Both the position numbers and the translations under genes were made by a program. A stretch of DNA of 64,000 bases from Martinezella tropici (GTDB lineage Bacteria > Pseudomonadota > Alphaproteobacteria > Rhizobiales > Rhizobiaceae), in assembly GCF_003287875.1 (NCBI RefSeq), contig NZ_QMKK01000061.1, positions 404,074-468,073 of the forward strand, given 5' to 3'. Below are positions 50,592-59,560 of this stretch, piece after piece; within the stretch, counting starts at the first letter, position 1, and each line of letters opens with the position of its first letter. The notes under the pieces were generated by a model that did not search any database, was not told the DNA's origin, and saw only the letters and a list, made by a program, of their open reading frames with translations.

Positions 50592-51480
50592 TGGATGGCT
50601 TGTCCTTTTCCTTACGCTCTTTGGCCCGCCGCCTGGATCTGGCGTCGCGCCGGGCGATGCGCAACTCGTCAAGAGTTGGCATCCACCAGCCGCGATTGCT
50701 CTCGCCTTGATCGGGTGGCGTCCGCGCCGGCCACGTCGTCACCAATTCTTCCAGCGTGCCGCGCCGCCATGATGCCCAGACATAATCCTCGCCATCCGCC
50801 GCGGCAAAGTAGAAAGCGGTGACTGACGCCGGATCTGCGAGTTCACCCTCAGTCCTGGTAAAGAAGACGATCCCGATATGCGTGCCGATCGCGCGGTCGA
50901 AGGGTGGCGGATCATCAGCAGGGACGGGATATCGCTTCTGCCGGCGCTCCCTCATCCTCCCCTTGGACGCCTCCTCTTCCTCCGTTCCTTTGATCGCCTC
51001 GCGCCTTGCGCGCCGCGCTTCCGGCTCGCTGCGCTTGGCTGCCGCCTCTATGACCGCCCAGCGCTGCCGCAGTTCCGCAGACGAACGGTAAGGCACGGTC
51101 CAGAGGCGGCGGTCGGCGTCCCAGCGGGCATGCGGAATCTCGCGGATTTCGTCAAGAACGGCCCGTGAGTAAGGTGTCCGGATCTGGAGGGCCGCGGGTG
51201 CCGCCTCCAGGTACCGGCTTTCGATCGGCTCGAAGGCAAAGGCATCCCTGCCCTTCTCGTCCGCGAACCTGTCTGCCTCGGCCTCCATCTCGGCGAACCA
51301 GCGGCCGATGCGTTTTTGGGCAGTGCGGCCGGGCACGAACCAGGCATTGAGTCTGTCGTTCCACCGGGCACGCGGGAACGCCTGCCGAAACCGCTCCACC
51401 GTTACCCGATCATGCGGCAGGTCCGTGGTTGCGCCCTCGCGCGAGGGTGGTTCGGCCGTATTCTTCGTTGCTTCGTCCAT
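50566..51480 (-). CDS. Hypothetical protein with two HARP-like repeats
   Basis: A 304-residue protein of no recognised family. Two similar segments, about residues 28-70 (FPRARWNDRLNAWFVPG) and about 108-150 (IPHARWDADRRLWTVPY), share the pattern [FI]P-x-ARW-x4-R-x2-W-x-VP. This resembles the HARP-type motif of SMARCAL1-like DNA annealing proteins, but no helicase domain is present. A Lys/Arg/Glu-rich stretch follows, then a globular part (GTHIGIVFFTRTEGELADPASVTAFYFAA). It is followed at once by the DUF4334 gene. Confidence 0.6.
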   Translation of the reverse strand: MDEATKNTAEPPSREGATTDLPHDRVTVERFRQAFPRARWNDRLNAWFVPGRTAQKRIGRWFAEMEAEADRFADEKGRDAFAFEPIESRYLEAAPAALQIRTPYSRAVLDEIREIPHARWDADRRLWTVPYRSSAELRQRWAVIEAAAKRSEPEARRARREAIKGTEEEEASKGRMRERRQKRYPVPADDPPPFDRAIGTHIGIVFFTRTEGELADPASVTAFYFAAADGEDYVWASWRRGTLEELVTTWPARTPPDQGESNRGWWMPTLDELRIARRDARSRRRAKERKEKDKPSSERPADSA

Positions 51481-51510
51481 ATGGCATCGCCTGAAAATAT
51501 CCTTGCGGGA

Positions 51511-51612
51511 TCACGCTGCGCGCCGTGTTTTTCCGAGGCGTTTGATCGCCTGTTCAAGCGGTCGCTCGCCGTCGTAATTGTCCTGCCAGGCGGAGCTCTT
51601 GACAAGCAGCAC
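51511..51612 (-). CDS. Possible 33-residue ORF upstream of the repeat protein
   Basis: GTG start and 33 codons ending in the protein-like stretch AWQDNYDGERPLEQAIKRLG, 30 bp upstream of the 304-residue gene on the same strand. Composition is not random-looking, but it has no clear ribosome site or family. It could be a leader peptide or chance. Confidence 0.25.
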   Translation of the reverse strand: MLLVKSSAWQDNYDGERPLEQAIKRLGKTRRAA

Positions 51613-52113
51613 CGACCGTTCGGATCGAGATCGGATTTCACTTGAGCCGCGTCAAGGGATCGAGACGATGGCGCCGGGGCGAGCCCGCAGTGAGAACGGT
51701 GCGATGGCGGCCAATCCGCATTTCTTTTTCAAATGGTTGAATTTTTCGGGCCTGCCCTATTCGATCCCAAAAAAGTTGATCCTTCCCGAGCATATTCGGC
51801 GAAACATTTTCCACAAATATTGTAGAAAAGGAACGACCTGTCTTTCTCTCATGCACTCGATGATCTAGCCTCTCGAGCGTTAAAGGCAGTTTCGGAACGA
51901 CTTCGGAACAACTGGCGACGCCAGTTAAACGCGCTGCGAGAAGGTGCAAAAATTGAAACAATTCGCTGGAGGCGCGCGCAGATATCCTTCCTCTGCTTGA
52001 CTTCTCAAGCGCCGAATAGCCTGTCCACCCTTCAAAAGCCGAGCCTTGCCAGCGCCCGTCCTTGAAAAAGGCTTGCTGACCCTCCCGCGAGATCTCCAAC
52101 CTAAAGCAGTTCA
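51613..52113. other. Intergenic region upstream of the sulfur cluster
   Basis: About 500 bp with no convincing gene. Long frames here lack family features. It contains the first copy of the shared sulfur-cluster promoter element (51810-51850), pointing right toward the TetR gene 264 bp away. Confidence 0.5.
51810..51850 (+). promoter_or_regulatory. Sulfur-cluster promoter element, copy A
   Basis: Aligns over about 39 bases with the copies at 55914 and 62375: TCYAYA-N8-TRG-AAA-N2-GAA-N4-CC-N-GTCTTYCT. About 33 of 39 positions are identical to copy B. It lies upstream of the TetR/DsbA/BisC genes. A shared sulfur-limitation regulator (CysB/Cbl-like LysR) is the likely reader, but none is encoded here. 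Confidence 0.6.
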
Positions 52114-52689
52114 ATGAAAGAGCCCATATCCGACCATATTATCAAATCCGCTGGAACGCTTTTTTACCGTGAAGGCATCCGTGCCGTCGGTATCGATCGG
52201 ATCATCGAAGAGGCGAACGTTGCCAAGGCAACCCTCTATAGACATTTTCCCTCGAAGGACCATCTTGTTGCAGCTTACCTGCGCGAGAGACACGAACGAG
52301 TCGTCCGCTCGCTGCACGAGGTTCTGGATACGATGGAGCGTCCACGGAACCAGATCAAGCTGATCTTCGAGCGGTTGCACGAGAAAGCCGATAGCCCGGA
52401 ATTTCGAGGCTGCGCATTTGCCCTTGCGGTTGCAGAACACGGCGATTCCGATCGTGTCGTCGCAGTGGCACAAACCCATAAGAAAGCGGTCGGCGACATT
52501 TTTCGCACCATCGTGTCGAAGGCGGGCGTCAAGACTGATCAGATCGCTGCGCATCTTTCCCTTCTCTATGAAGGCGCGCTTGCGACCGTCGCCGTGGCGC
52601 GCGATCCGCAGGCTGTTCTCACCGCCCGTGACTGCGCCCTCCTCGCATTCGATGCGGCAGTTTCCTCGACCCCAGCCTTGAAAGCTTAG
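52114..52689 (+). CDS. TetR/AcrR-family regulator
   Basis: A 191-residue TetR protein with an N-terminal helix-turn-helix (VGIDRIIEEANVAKATLYRHFPSKDHLVAAYL at about 26-57) and a helical ligand domain. It starts the plus-strand sulfur-related cluster and is 3 bp from the DsbA-fold gene, so they are co-transcribed. It probably represses this cluster or a neighbour in response to a small molecule. The ribosome site at the ATG is weak. Confidence 0.9.
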   Translation: MKEPISDHIIKSAGTLFYREGIRAVGIDRIIEEANVAKATLYRHFPSKDHLVAAYLRERHERVVRSLHEVLDTMERPRNQIKLIFERLHEKADSPEFRGCAFALAVAEHGDSDRVVAVAQTHKKAVGDIFRTIVSKAGVKTDQIAAHLSLLYEGALATVAVARDPQAVLTARDCALLAFDAAVSSTPALKA

Positions 52690-52692
52690 GCC

Positions 52693-53295
52693 ATGGCAAA
52701 GACAATTGACTACTTCTTCGGCATCGGCTCTCCCTGGGCTTATATCGGCCTCGAGCCCTTTGCGGCCCTCGCTGCCCGACACGATGCAACGATCCGCCCT
52801 TATGTGATCTCGCTGATCGAGGACAATGGAGCGATCTATTCTCGCAACCGGCCGGAGGCACGGCGCGCCTACTGGACCAAGGATCTGAAACGTTGGGCGG
52901 CCCTGCGCGGCAAGGTGCTAAACCTTGAAAATCGCTCAGGCCTTTCCGATCCGACGCCGGCCGGCATGATGGTCATCGCCGCCATCGAAAAAGGCGCCGA
53001 CTGGCTGAAACTCACCGGCGCCCTTCAGGAGGCTTTCTGGACGCGCGGCGAGGACATCGGCAAGGCCGATGTTCGCCGGGCGATTGCCGATGCAGCAGGA
53101 TTGGACGCCACAGCGCTCGAAGCTTTTGCTGAGAGCCCTGCGGCCCAATCGATCTGGACATCGAACATCAGGATTGCCAAGGCCGCGGGCGTCTTCGGCT
53201 TTCCGACCTTCCGTTTCGAGGATGAACTCTATTGGGGACAGGACAGCCTGCCGTTCCTTGAGCGCCATCTGAACGGCGAAAAGCTGGTTGCCTGA
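52693..53295 (+). CDS. 2-hydroxychromene-2-carboxylate isomerase / DsbA-fold protein
   Basis: A 200-residue thioredoxin-fold (DsbA/GST-kappa) protein of the HCCA isomerase family. It shows YFFGIGSPWAYIGLEPF at the N-terminus, a large helical insert, and AKAAGVFGFPTFRFEDELYWGQDSLPFLERHL at the C-terminus. The family lacks the CxxC of true DsbA and uses glutathione for isomerisation. It lies 3 bp after the TetR gene. Its role beside sulfur-scavenging genes may be handling a glutathione-linked or aromatic intermediate. Confidence 0.9.
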   Translation: MAKTIDYFFGIGSPWAYIGLEPFAALAARHDATIRPYVISLIEDNGAIYSRNRPEARRAYWTKDLKRWAALRGKVLNLENRSGLSDPTPAGMMVIAAIEKGADWLKLTGALQEAFWTRGEDIGKADVRRAIADAAGLDATALEAFAESPAAQSIWTSNIRIAKAAGVFGFPTFRFEDELYWGQDSLPFLERHLNGEKLVA

Positions 53296-53311
53296 TCGCC
53301 GTCTTGTCGGA

Positions 53312-53335
53312 CCGGCGCAGCCACGTCTGCGCCGG
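53312..53335 (+). terminator. Hairpin after the DsbA-fold gene
   Basis: CCGGCGCAG (53312-53320) and CTGCGCCGG (53327-53335) form a perfect 9-bp GC-rich stem with a 6-base loop, 16 bp after the stop. There is no T-run, so it may pause or partially terminate transcription or protect mRNA. Confidence 0.55.
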
Positions 53336-53377
53336 AACGTGCACTTGATCTCTCCAGGCTGTATTCCGGAGTTCTCC

Positions 53378-53488
53378 ATGTCTCCTTCCCTGCCGGGCTT
53401 GCCCATCTCTACCGAGTGGCTGGCTGCACATCTTCACGCCATCGATTTCAAAGGCATCATGAACCCCGGCAAGATGCTGCCGGCGTAA
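53378..53488 (+). pseudogene. Fused remnant: sulfurtransferase N-terminus joined to FAD-linked oxidase C-terminus
   Basis: A 36-codon frame with an intact GGAG ribosome site. The first 20 residues (PISTEWLAAHLH) look like the start of a rhodanese/3-mercaptopyruvate sulfurtransferase. The last 16 (AIDFKGIMNPGKMLPA) look like the very end of FAD-binding oxidases of the glycolate/lactate-oxidase family, whose C-terminus is typically DPKGIMNPGKML. The most direct reading is a deletion that removed the rest of both genes. The product is unlikely to be functional. Confidence 0.55.
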
Positions 53489-53528
53489 GTGCTGCCGATT
53501 TTCCACCCTTACCACGGGAGACGGTGCG

Positions 53529-55829
53529 ATGGACGGCTTCAAACCTCACAGCTCTCATTGGGGCGCATTCTATGGACGGCACGAGGGAAACGAGCTCGAA
53601 ATCCGTCCCCATCCCGACGACCCGCATCCATCTCCGCTGCTCGGCAATCTTCCAGCAATTGCCCGCAGCCCTGCCCGCATCCGGCGCCCTGCCGTCAGAC
53701 GAGGCTGGCTTGAAGGCAGGCCCGATCATGCGGAAAAGCGCGGAAGCGACGTCTATGTCGAGGTAACGTGGCCAGAGGCGCTCGATCTGGCCGCCAACGA
53801 GCTTCGCCGTGTTTACGGCGAAGCCGGACCGCAGGCCGTCTTCGGCGGGTCGTACGGCTGGTCCAGTGCCGGACGATTTCATCACGCCCAAAGCCAGGTC
53901 CACCGCTTCCTCAACGTGCTCGGCGGATATGTAAGATCGGTCAATACCTACAGTTCGGGCGCGGCGATGGTCATCATTCCGCATGTGCTCGGCCCCTATG
54001 ATCATTTCGACCGAAAGAGCGTCACCTGGGAGGCGATCGAGCGTAGCACCGAGCTGATCGTCGCCTTCGGCGGCATGGCGGTCAAGAACACCGATGTCCA
54101 TGGCGGCGGCATCAGCCGGCATGTGGTGCGCCCTGCGCTGAACGGTGCCCGCGCGCGTGGTGCGCGCTTCGTTCTCATAAGCCCGCTCAAGGATGATATT
54201 GCCACCGATCTCGATGCGGAATGGCTGCCGGTCATCCCCGGAACCGATGTCGCGCTCATGCTCGCAATCGCCTTCGTTCTCGTCGCCGAGGGGCGGCATG
54301 ACCGGGAATTTCTCGACCGCTATACGACAGGCTATCCACGCTTCGAGGCTTATCTGCTGGGACGCGAGGATGGCGTCGAGAAGAGCCCGCAATGGGCAGC
54401 CGGCATCTGCGGTATCGCCGCCGAGACGATCGTGGGTCTGGCGCGCAGCATGGCGAATGCCCGAACGCTGATCACCGTCAGCCATTCCCTGCAGCGCGCC
54501 GATTACGGCGAGCAGCCGGTCTGGATGGGGATCGTGCTGGCGGCCATGCGCGGCCAGATCGGCCTGGATGGCGGCGGCTTTTCCTATTCGCTCGGCGCCC
54601 TCGGCAATATCGGCAAGCGCCAGCTTGCAGTGCCCCTGCCGACGCTCAAGCAGTTCCACAATCCAGTGCCGGATTTCATTCCCGTCGCACGGATTGCCGA
54701 CATGCTGCTGAACCCGGGCGAACCGTTCCACTACAATGGTCAGGCCCTGCATTATCCTGACATCCGCCTGGTCTATTGGGCCGGCGGCAATCCGTTCCAT
54801 CACCATCAGGATCTCAACAGGCTTCGCCAGGCGTTCAAGAAGCCGGAGACGATTATCGTGCACGAGACGGCCTGGACGTCGTCCGCACGCCACGCCGATA
54901 TCGTCCTGCCCGCAACCACGACGCTCGAGCGCGACGATATCGGTGCGGCCGACCGCGATCCGATGATGATCGCGATGAAGAAGCTGATCGAGCCGGTCGG
55001 CGAAGCACGCTCCGACTACGAGATATTCGCTGATATTGCAGAGCGCCTCGGCAAGCGCGCTGAATTCACCGAAAACCGGTCAAGCCGTGAGTGGCTCGCT
55101 TTCCTCTTCGAGACCACGCGAACAGCACTCGCCGCCGCCGGTCATCCGGCGCCGGATTTCGAAACGTTCTGGGAAAAGGGAGAGCTGCTGCTGCCGGTAA
55201 GGCCTGACGATGGCGGGCCTGCGCGCGCATTCCGAGCCGACCCGGACGTCAATCGGCTGCCGACGCCATCGGGCAAGATCGAAATCTTCTCCGACACGAT
55301 AGAGAGCTTTGGTTATGACGATTGCCGCGGCCATCCACGTTGGTATGGACCGGACCCGAAGACGGAGGCGGCGGAGGGCCTCTATCCTCTTTATCTCGTC
55401 TGCAACCAGCCCCACTCGCGCCTTCACAGCCAGCTGGACTATGGTGACTTCAGTCGTTCCACCAAGATCGGCGGCCGGGAGCCGGTGCGCATGCACCCGA
55501 CCGATGCGGCAGAGCGTGGCATTTCGGACCGGGATATCGTCAGGCTGTTCAACGCCCGCGGCAGTTGCCTCGCCGCCGCTGTCATCAGTAGGGATGTAAG
55601 ACCGGGTGTCATGCAGCTTGCCACCGGCGCATGGTTCGAGCCCGATAACGCTGAAGCTGCGATGGCCATGTGCGTTCATGGAAATCCGAACATCCTCACC
55701 CGTGACACCGGCACATCGCAGCTTTCCCAAGGCTCGACGGGCCAGCTGACGAAGGTCGAAGTCGAGCGCTTTACCGGTGAACTGCCGCCTGTACGCATTC
55801 TCGATGGAATGACGTTTATCGTCGGATAG
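53529..55829 (+). CDS. Molybdopterin oxidoreductase, biotin sulfoxide reductase (BisC)-like
   Basis: A 766-residue DMSO-reductase-family molybdoenzyme without N-terminal iron-sulfur cysteines, as in BisC/TorA. Likely Mo-ligand Ser is in SVNTYSSGAAMVI near residue 145. Cofactor-binding segments include YWAGGNPFHHHQDLNRL and VVHETAWTSSARHADIVLPATTTLERDD-like text in the middle, and a C-terminal molydopterin-binding domain (NQPHSRLHSQLD). It has no signal peptide, so it is cytoplasmic like BisC. It reduces S- or N-oxides such as methionine or biotin sulfoxide, fitting sulfur salvage. CGGGAGACGG precedes the ATG. Confidence 0.9.
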   Translation: MDGFKPHSSHWGAFYGRHEGNELEIRPHPDDPHPSPLLGNLPAIARSPARIRRPAVRRGWLEGRPDHAEKRGSDVYVEVTWPEALDLAANELRRVYGEAGPQAVFGGSYGWSSAGRFHHAQSQVHRFLNVLGGYVRSVNTYSSGAAMVIIPHVLGPYDHFDRKSVTWEAIERSTELIVAFGGMAVKNTDVHGGGISRHVVRPALNGARARGARFVLISPLKDDIATDLDAEWLPVIPGTDVALMLAIAFVLVAEGRHDREFLDRYTTGYPRFEAYLLGREDGVEKSPQWAAGICGIAAETIVGLARSMANARTLITVSHSLQRADYGEQPVWMGIVLAAMRGQIGLDGGGFSYSLGALGNIGKRQLAVPLPTLKQFHNPVPDFIPVARIADMLLNPGEPFHYNGQALHYPDIRLVYWAGGNPFHHHQDLNRLRQAFKKPETIIVHETAWTSSARHADIVLPATTTLERDDIGAADRDPMMIAMKKLIEPVGEARSDYEIFADIAERLGKRAEFTENRSSREWLAFLFETTRTALAAAGHPAPDFETFWEKGELLLPVRPDDGGPARAFRADPDVNRLPTPSGKIEIFSDTIESFGYDDCRGHPRWYGPDPKTEAAEGLYPLYLVCNQPHSRLHSQLDYGDFSRSTKIGGREPVRMHPTDAAERGISDRDIVRLFNARGSCLAAAVISRDVRPGVMQLATGAWFEPDNAEAAMAMCVHGNPNILTRDTGTSQLSQGSTGQLTKVEVERFTGELPPVRILDGMTFIVG

Positions 55830-55913
55830 ACCGTCGTCACGCAATCTCGCTCGATGGGCACTCGGCCGGCGGAAATCCTGATCCTCGTGCTTCAGATTGC
55901 GCTGACAAAATAA

Positions 55914-55952
55914 TCTACAAATTTGATAGAAAAAGAACAACCAGTCTTTCTC
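55914..55952 (+). promoter_or_regulatory. Sulfur-cluster promoter element, copy B
   Basis: TCTACAAATTTGATAGAAAA followed by AGAACAACCAGTCTTTCTC, the clearest of three copies. The left part has TCTA-N9-TAGA symmetry, a T-N11-A-type LysR site. It lies about 65 bp upstream of the importer binding-protein start, a normal promoter distance. Confidence 0.65.
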
Positions 55953-56016
55953 GAAACCGATCCGCTCACATAGGCTCCTGTTCGTCATTAGCCCGGCAAC
56001 CAAACAGGACTGCTTC

Positions 56017-57669
56017 ATGAACGACCGTTCTCCTCGCCTTCTTCTTTCCCGGCGTCGTCTGCTGACCGCCACCTCTGCGCTGGCATTTGCCGCTCTGGTC
56101 GCAACAGCGAATGTAACCCCGGCATTGGCTGAGGACGGCGCGCATGATGGCGGAGATGTCGTCTTCCTGATCGATTCGCTGGGCGACACCTGGATTCCCA
56201 ACAACAGCGCGATCTCCAGCTTTCAGGGCCATATCTGGGGCCATGTCACCGACAAGCTTCTTTATGTCGATGCCGACGGCAAGGTCAGCCCGTGGATTGC
56301 CGAGCGCTGGGAGCAGAACGACAATGCGACGGAATTCACCCTGCATCTCAAGAGCGGCGTGACCTTCTCCGACGGAAGCCCGCTCGATGCAGCAGCCGTC
56401 GTTGCCAATCTCGACATCTGGTATGCCGGACGCAAGAGCGAGGGCATCAACCCGATCGGCCTGTTCCCCAAGACCTATGATCATGCCGAAGCCGTCGACG
56501 CGACAACCGTGAAGGTCTTCTTCAAGAAGCCGACGCTGGGCTTCATTCCGACGCTCGGCTATCACGGCTCGATCCTTATCTCCCCGAAGACCATCGCATC
56601 GCCGGCGAGCAGCCAGGCCGATCTCAGCAAGACCTCCGGCAGCGGCCCCTATGTCGTCGAGTCCTGGAAGGAAGGCGACTACGTCAAGCTTGCCAAGCGC
56701 AAGGATTACAACTGGGGTCCTGCCGCGGTCGGCCAGACCGGTCCCGCCCATCTCGATACGATCACCTACAAGCTCGTCTCGGAACCGTCGCTGCGCGTCG
56801 CAGCCGTGCAGTCCGGCCAGGCCGACGTTGCCTACAACGCATCGCCGCAGGAGCTCGAGTCTCTCAAGTCGGAAGGCCTCACGGTAGCGACGCCTCGCTA
56901 TCTCGGCTTCGTCAACGGCTGGGCGATCAACACCAAGCTTGCGCCCTATGACGATGTAAAGGTTCGCCAAGCGCTTCAGGCCGGCATCAATCGCCAGGAG
57001 ATCATCGACACGGTCTATACACCCGACTGGAAGCTTGCGACATCGTTCATCCAGAGCAACGTTCCGGGTGCGACCGACCAGAGCGCGCTGCTTGCCTATA
57101 ATCCTGAAAAGGCAGAGAAGCTTCTCGACGAGGCAGGCTGGAAGAAGGGAACGGGCGGCATTCGCGTCAAGGATGGCAAGCCGCTGTCGCTGACGCTGAA
57201 TTCCAACCCCTACCTCGCGACATCGAAATCGATCGACGAACTGATTGCCCAGCAGCTCGGCAAGATCGGCTGGAAGGTCGATATCCGTGCCTATGACGTC
57301 GTCACCTTCGGGCAGAAGGTAAAGTATGGCGGCGCGGGCGTACCGGCATATGAGGTGACGCGCTCCTTCATCGACGCCGGCACCGTCGCCAGCATCCTGA
57401 CGAATGCGAACAATGGCGAAAACTGGTTTGCGCTCGACGAAAGCGACAAGACCCTCAACGACCTGCGCGACAAGATCGCCGGCGCCGCCTCCATCGAAGC
57501 GCGCAAACCACTGCTCGACGAACTGCAGAAATACGTCCTCGACCAGGGCTATTTCATTCCGCGGACACAGATCGTCCAGCGCATCTACGTGCAGTCGCCC
57601 AAGCTCAAGGGAGCGGTCTACAACGGCGTCGCCTATGCCAGCTACTACACCGCCACAAAAAGGGAATAG
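56017..57669 (+). CDS. ABC transporter substrate-binding protein, family 5, Tat signal
   Basis: A 550-residue periplasmic binding protein of the Dpp/Opp/glutathione type. The N-terminus has a twin-arginine motif (SRRRLLTATSALAFAALVA) cleaved near PALAED. The mature protein has WEQNDNATEFTLHLKSGVTFSDGSPLDAAAV and the lower-domain KVRQALQAGINRQEIID. The ligand is unknown; sulfur-containing peptides, glutathione or thioethers fit the downstream monooxygenases. CAGGACTG precedes the ATG. It heads a five-gene transcript (importer plus LLM gene) behind promoter element B. Confidence 0.92.
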   Translation: MNDRSPRLLLSRRRLLTATSALAFAALVATANVTPALAEDGAHDGGDVVFLIDSLGDTWIPNNSAISSFQGHIWGHVTDKLLYVDADGKVSPWIAERWEQNDNATEFTLHLKSGVTFSDGSPLDAAAVVANLDIWYAGRKSEGINPIGLFPKTYDHAEAVDATTVKVFFKKPTLGFIPTLGYHGSILISPKTIASPASSQADLSKTSGSGPYVVESWKEGDYVKLAKRKDYNWGPAAVGQTGPAHLDTITYKLVSEPSLRVAAVQSGQADVAYNASPQELESLKSEGLTVATPRYLGFVNGWAINTKLAPYDDVKVRQALQAGINRQEIIDTVYTPDWKLATSFIQSNVPGATDQSALLAYNPEKAEKLLDEAGWKKGTGGIRVKDGKPLSLTLNSNPYLATSKSIDELIAQQLGKIGWKVDIRAYDVVTFGQKVKYGGAGVPAYEVTRSFIDAGTVASILTNANNGENWFALDESDKTLNDLRDKIAGAASIEARKPLLDELQKYVLDQGYFIPRTQIVQRIYVQSPKLKGAVYNGVAYASYYTATKRE

Positions 57670-57702
57670 TCCGGCCGTTCAACAGACACAGAGGTGATGG
57701 GC

Positions 57703-58713
57703 ATGAGAAAAGCCTATTTCGAGTATGCCGGAAAGCGGCTCCTGCAGGCGATCGTCGTGATCCTGTTGTCCTATGTCTTCACCTTTGTCGTCGTCAGTAT
57801 CCTGCCCGGCGATCCGATTACCAACGTCCTGAACAACCCGCAGAACGGCTTCACCCCGGATGAGATCAAGGAGATCATCGCCGCGCAGGGATTGGACAAG
57901 CCGGTTCCCGTGCAGCTCTGGAACGCCTTTTCCGGCTTCGTGACCGGCAATCTCGGTCTGTCGATGCGAACCAACCGGCCGGTGGCGACGCTGATTGCGG
58001 AGGTTCTGCCGTCGACACTCGTGCTTGCCTCGGCGGGCCTTGCGGTTGCGCTGTTCCTGGCGGCAATCATCGCCTACGGCACGCAATTTCTGCCCCGGCG
58101 GTTTGGCCAGGGACTGCTCCGCGGCTTCCCGTCGCTGTTTCTGTCGGTTCCGAACTTCGTGATCGGCCTGGTGCTGATCCATCTCTTCGGTTTTCAGCTC
58201 GGCGTCTTTCGCGTCATCCAGCCCGACAGTTTCTGGGCAACGCTTTTCGCCGCGATCGCCCTCGGCATTCCGATCTCGGCACAGATCGCCGAAGTCCTGA
58301 TTGCCAATCTCGACCATGAATCCAGCCAGGATTATGCCGCCGTCGCACGTGGACGCGGGCTCGGCCAGATGCGTCTCTTCGTCATGCACCTGCTCAAGCC
58401 CTCATCGCTTCCGGTCATCACGGTCGTCGCTTTGACGATCGGCGAATTGCTCGGGGGCTCGCTGATCACCGAGACGGTGTTTGGCCGAAACGGGCTCGGC
58501 AGCCTGGTGCAGCGGTCGGTCAGCACGCAGGACCTGCCGGTCCTGCAAGCCGTCGTCTCGCTTGCCGCAGTGGTCTTTGTAGTCGTCAACCTGATCGCCG
58601 ACCTTACCTATCCGCTGCTCGATCCGCGCGTCAAACTTCTCGGCGGGCAGGACCGCCGTCCGACGACCGCCGACGACAGCTCTCTCCCCATCTCCAAGGG
58701 GGTTACTCCATGA
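57703..58713 (+). CDS. ABC transporter permease (DppB/GsiC-like)
   Basis: A 336-residue DppB-type permease: N-terminal helix (LLQAIVVILLSYVFTFVVV), large periplasmic loop, five more segments and the EAA loop (QDYAAVARGRGLGQMRLFVMHLL). AGAGGTG supports the ATG at 57703 over GTG 57694 or ATG 57697. It starts 33 bp after the binding-protein gene and overlaps the next permease (ATGA). It forms the channel of the sulfur-cluster importer. Confidence 0.9.
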   Translation: MRKAYFEYAGKRLLQAIVVILLSYVFTFVVVSILPGDPITNVLNNPQNGFTPDEIKEIIAAQGLDKPVPVQLWNAFSGFVTGNLGLSMRTNRPVATLIAEVLPSTLVLASAGLAVALFLAAIIAYGTQFLPRRFGQGLLRGFPSLFLSVPNFVIGLVLIHLFGFQLGVFRVIQPDSFWATLFAAIALGIPISAQIAEVLIANLDHESSQDYAAVARGRGLGQMRLFVMHLLKPSSLPVITVVALTIGELLGGSLITETVFGRNGLGSLVQRSVSTQDLPVLQAVVSLAAVVFVVVNLIADLTYPLLDPRVKLLGGQDRRPTTADDSSLPISKGVTP

Positions 58714-59558
58714 CGCTTGCCTCTGTTTCCTCCACCCCGCGCACGACCGCGCTCAGCCGTCTGACGGGCCTGCGCGTGCCGCCCGTCGTCATCCTTTCGT
58801 TCCTGGTCGTTGCTCTGGCGATCGGCTGGTCTTTCGCGCCCAGCCTGTTTACCCATTACGATCCGGTGAACGGCACTCCCGCCCAAAAGCTGCTCGGCCC
58901 AAGTGCGGCACACTGGTTCGGTACTGACCATCTCGGCCGCGACCTCTATACACGCGTCGTCTATGGCACGGCTTCTTCGGTGGCGAGCGCACTGATTGCA
59001 GTCGTCATCGGCGTCGTCGCCGGCGGAATTATCGGACTGCTGGCCGGTTTCTTCGGCGGCTGGGTGGATACGGTCTTTGCCCGTCTCGTCGATGTGTTGC
59101 TGGCCATCCCCAAATTCCTGCTGGCGGTCATCGTCGTCACCGCAATCGGTTTCGACACGACCAATGCGGCAATCGCGACGGGCGTCTCAGCCGTTGCGCT
59201 GTTTGCCCGGGTGATGCGCTCCGAAGTCATCAAGACCCGACAGGCCACATTCGTCGAATCGTCCTTCCTCCTCGGTGGCTCGCGCTGGCACATTCTATGG
59301 CGCCACGTGCTTCCGAACGCATCGCGATCGGTGCTGCCGCTTGCCGTCCTGCAGTTTGGCGATTCCATTCTGGTGATCGCCAGCCTTGCCTTCCTTGGCT
59401 ACGGCGATCCGCCGCCGGCTTCCGACTGGGGTCTGCTGATCTCGATCGGCAAGGATTACCTCAAATGGCCCTGGCTGGTTTATGCCCCGGCCCTCGTCAC
59501 GATCGCAACCGTCCTCTCTGTAAACAGGATCAGCCGATGGCTCCGCAAGACAGACTGA
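58710..59558 (+). CDS. ABC transporter permease (DppC/GsiD-like)
   Basis: A 282-residue DppC-type permease with the FGTDHLGRDLYTRVVYGTASS signature after the first membrane segment and an EAA loop (VESSFLLGGSRWHILWRHVLPNA). It overlaps the previous gene by 4 bp and abuts the dual ATPase gene. It pairs with the DppB-like subunit. Confidence 0.92.
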   Translation: MTLASVSSTPRTTALSRLTGLRVPPVVILSFLVVALAIGWSFAPSLFTHYDPVNGTPAQKLLGPSAAHWFGTDHLGRDLYTRVVYGTASSVASALIAVVIGVVAGGIIGLLAGFFGGWVDTVFARLVDVLLAIPKFLLAVIVVTAIGFDTTNAAIATGVSAVALFARVMRSEVIKTRQATFVESSFLLGGSRWHILWRHVLPNASRSVLPLAVLQFGDSILVIASLAFLGYGDPPPASDWGLLISIGKDYLKWPWLVYAPALVTIATVLSVNRISRWLRKTD

Positions 59559-59560
59559 CC

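Noticed and set aside
51638..52114. A 158-codon minus-strand frame in the intergenic region
   Set aside because: It runs through the shared promoter element and has no family features or start signal.
53457..54893. A 478-codon open frame on the minus strand
   Set aside because: Antisense to the BisC-like molybdoenzyme, with no recognisable domain.
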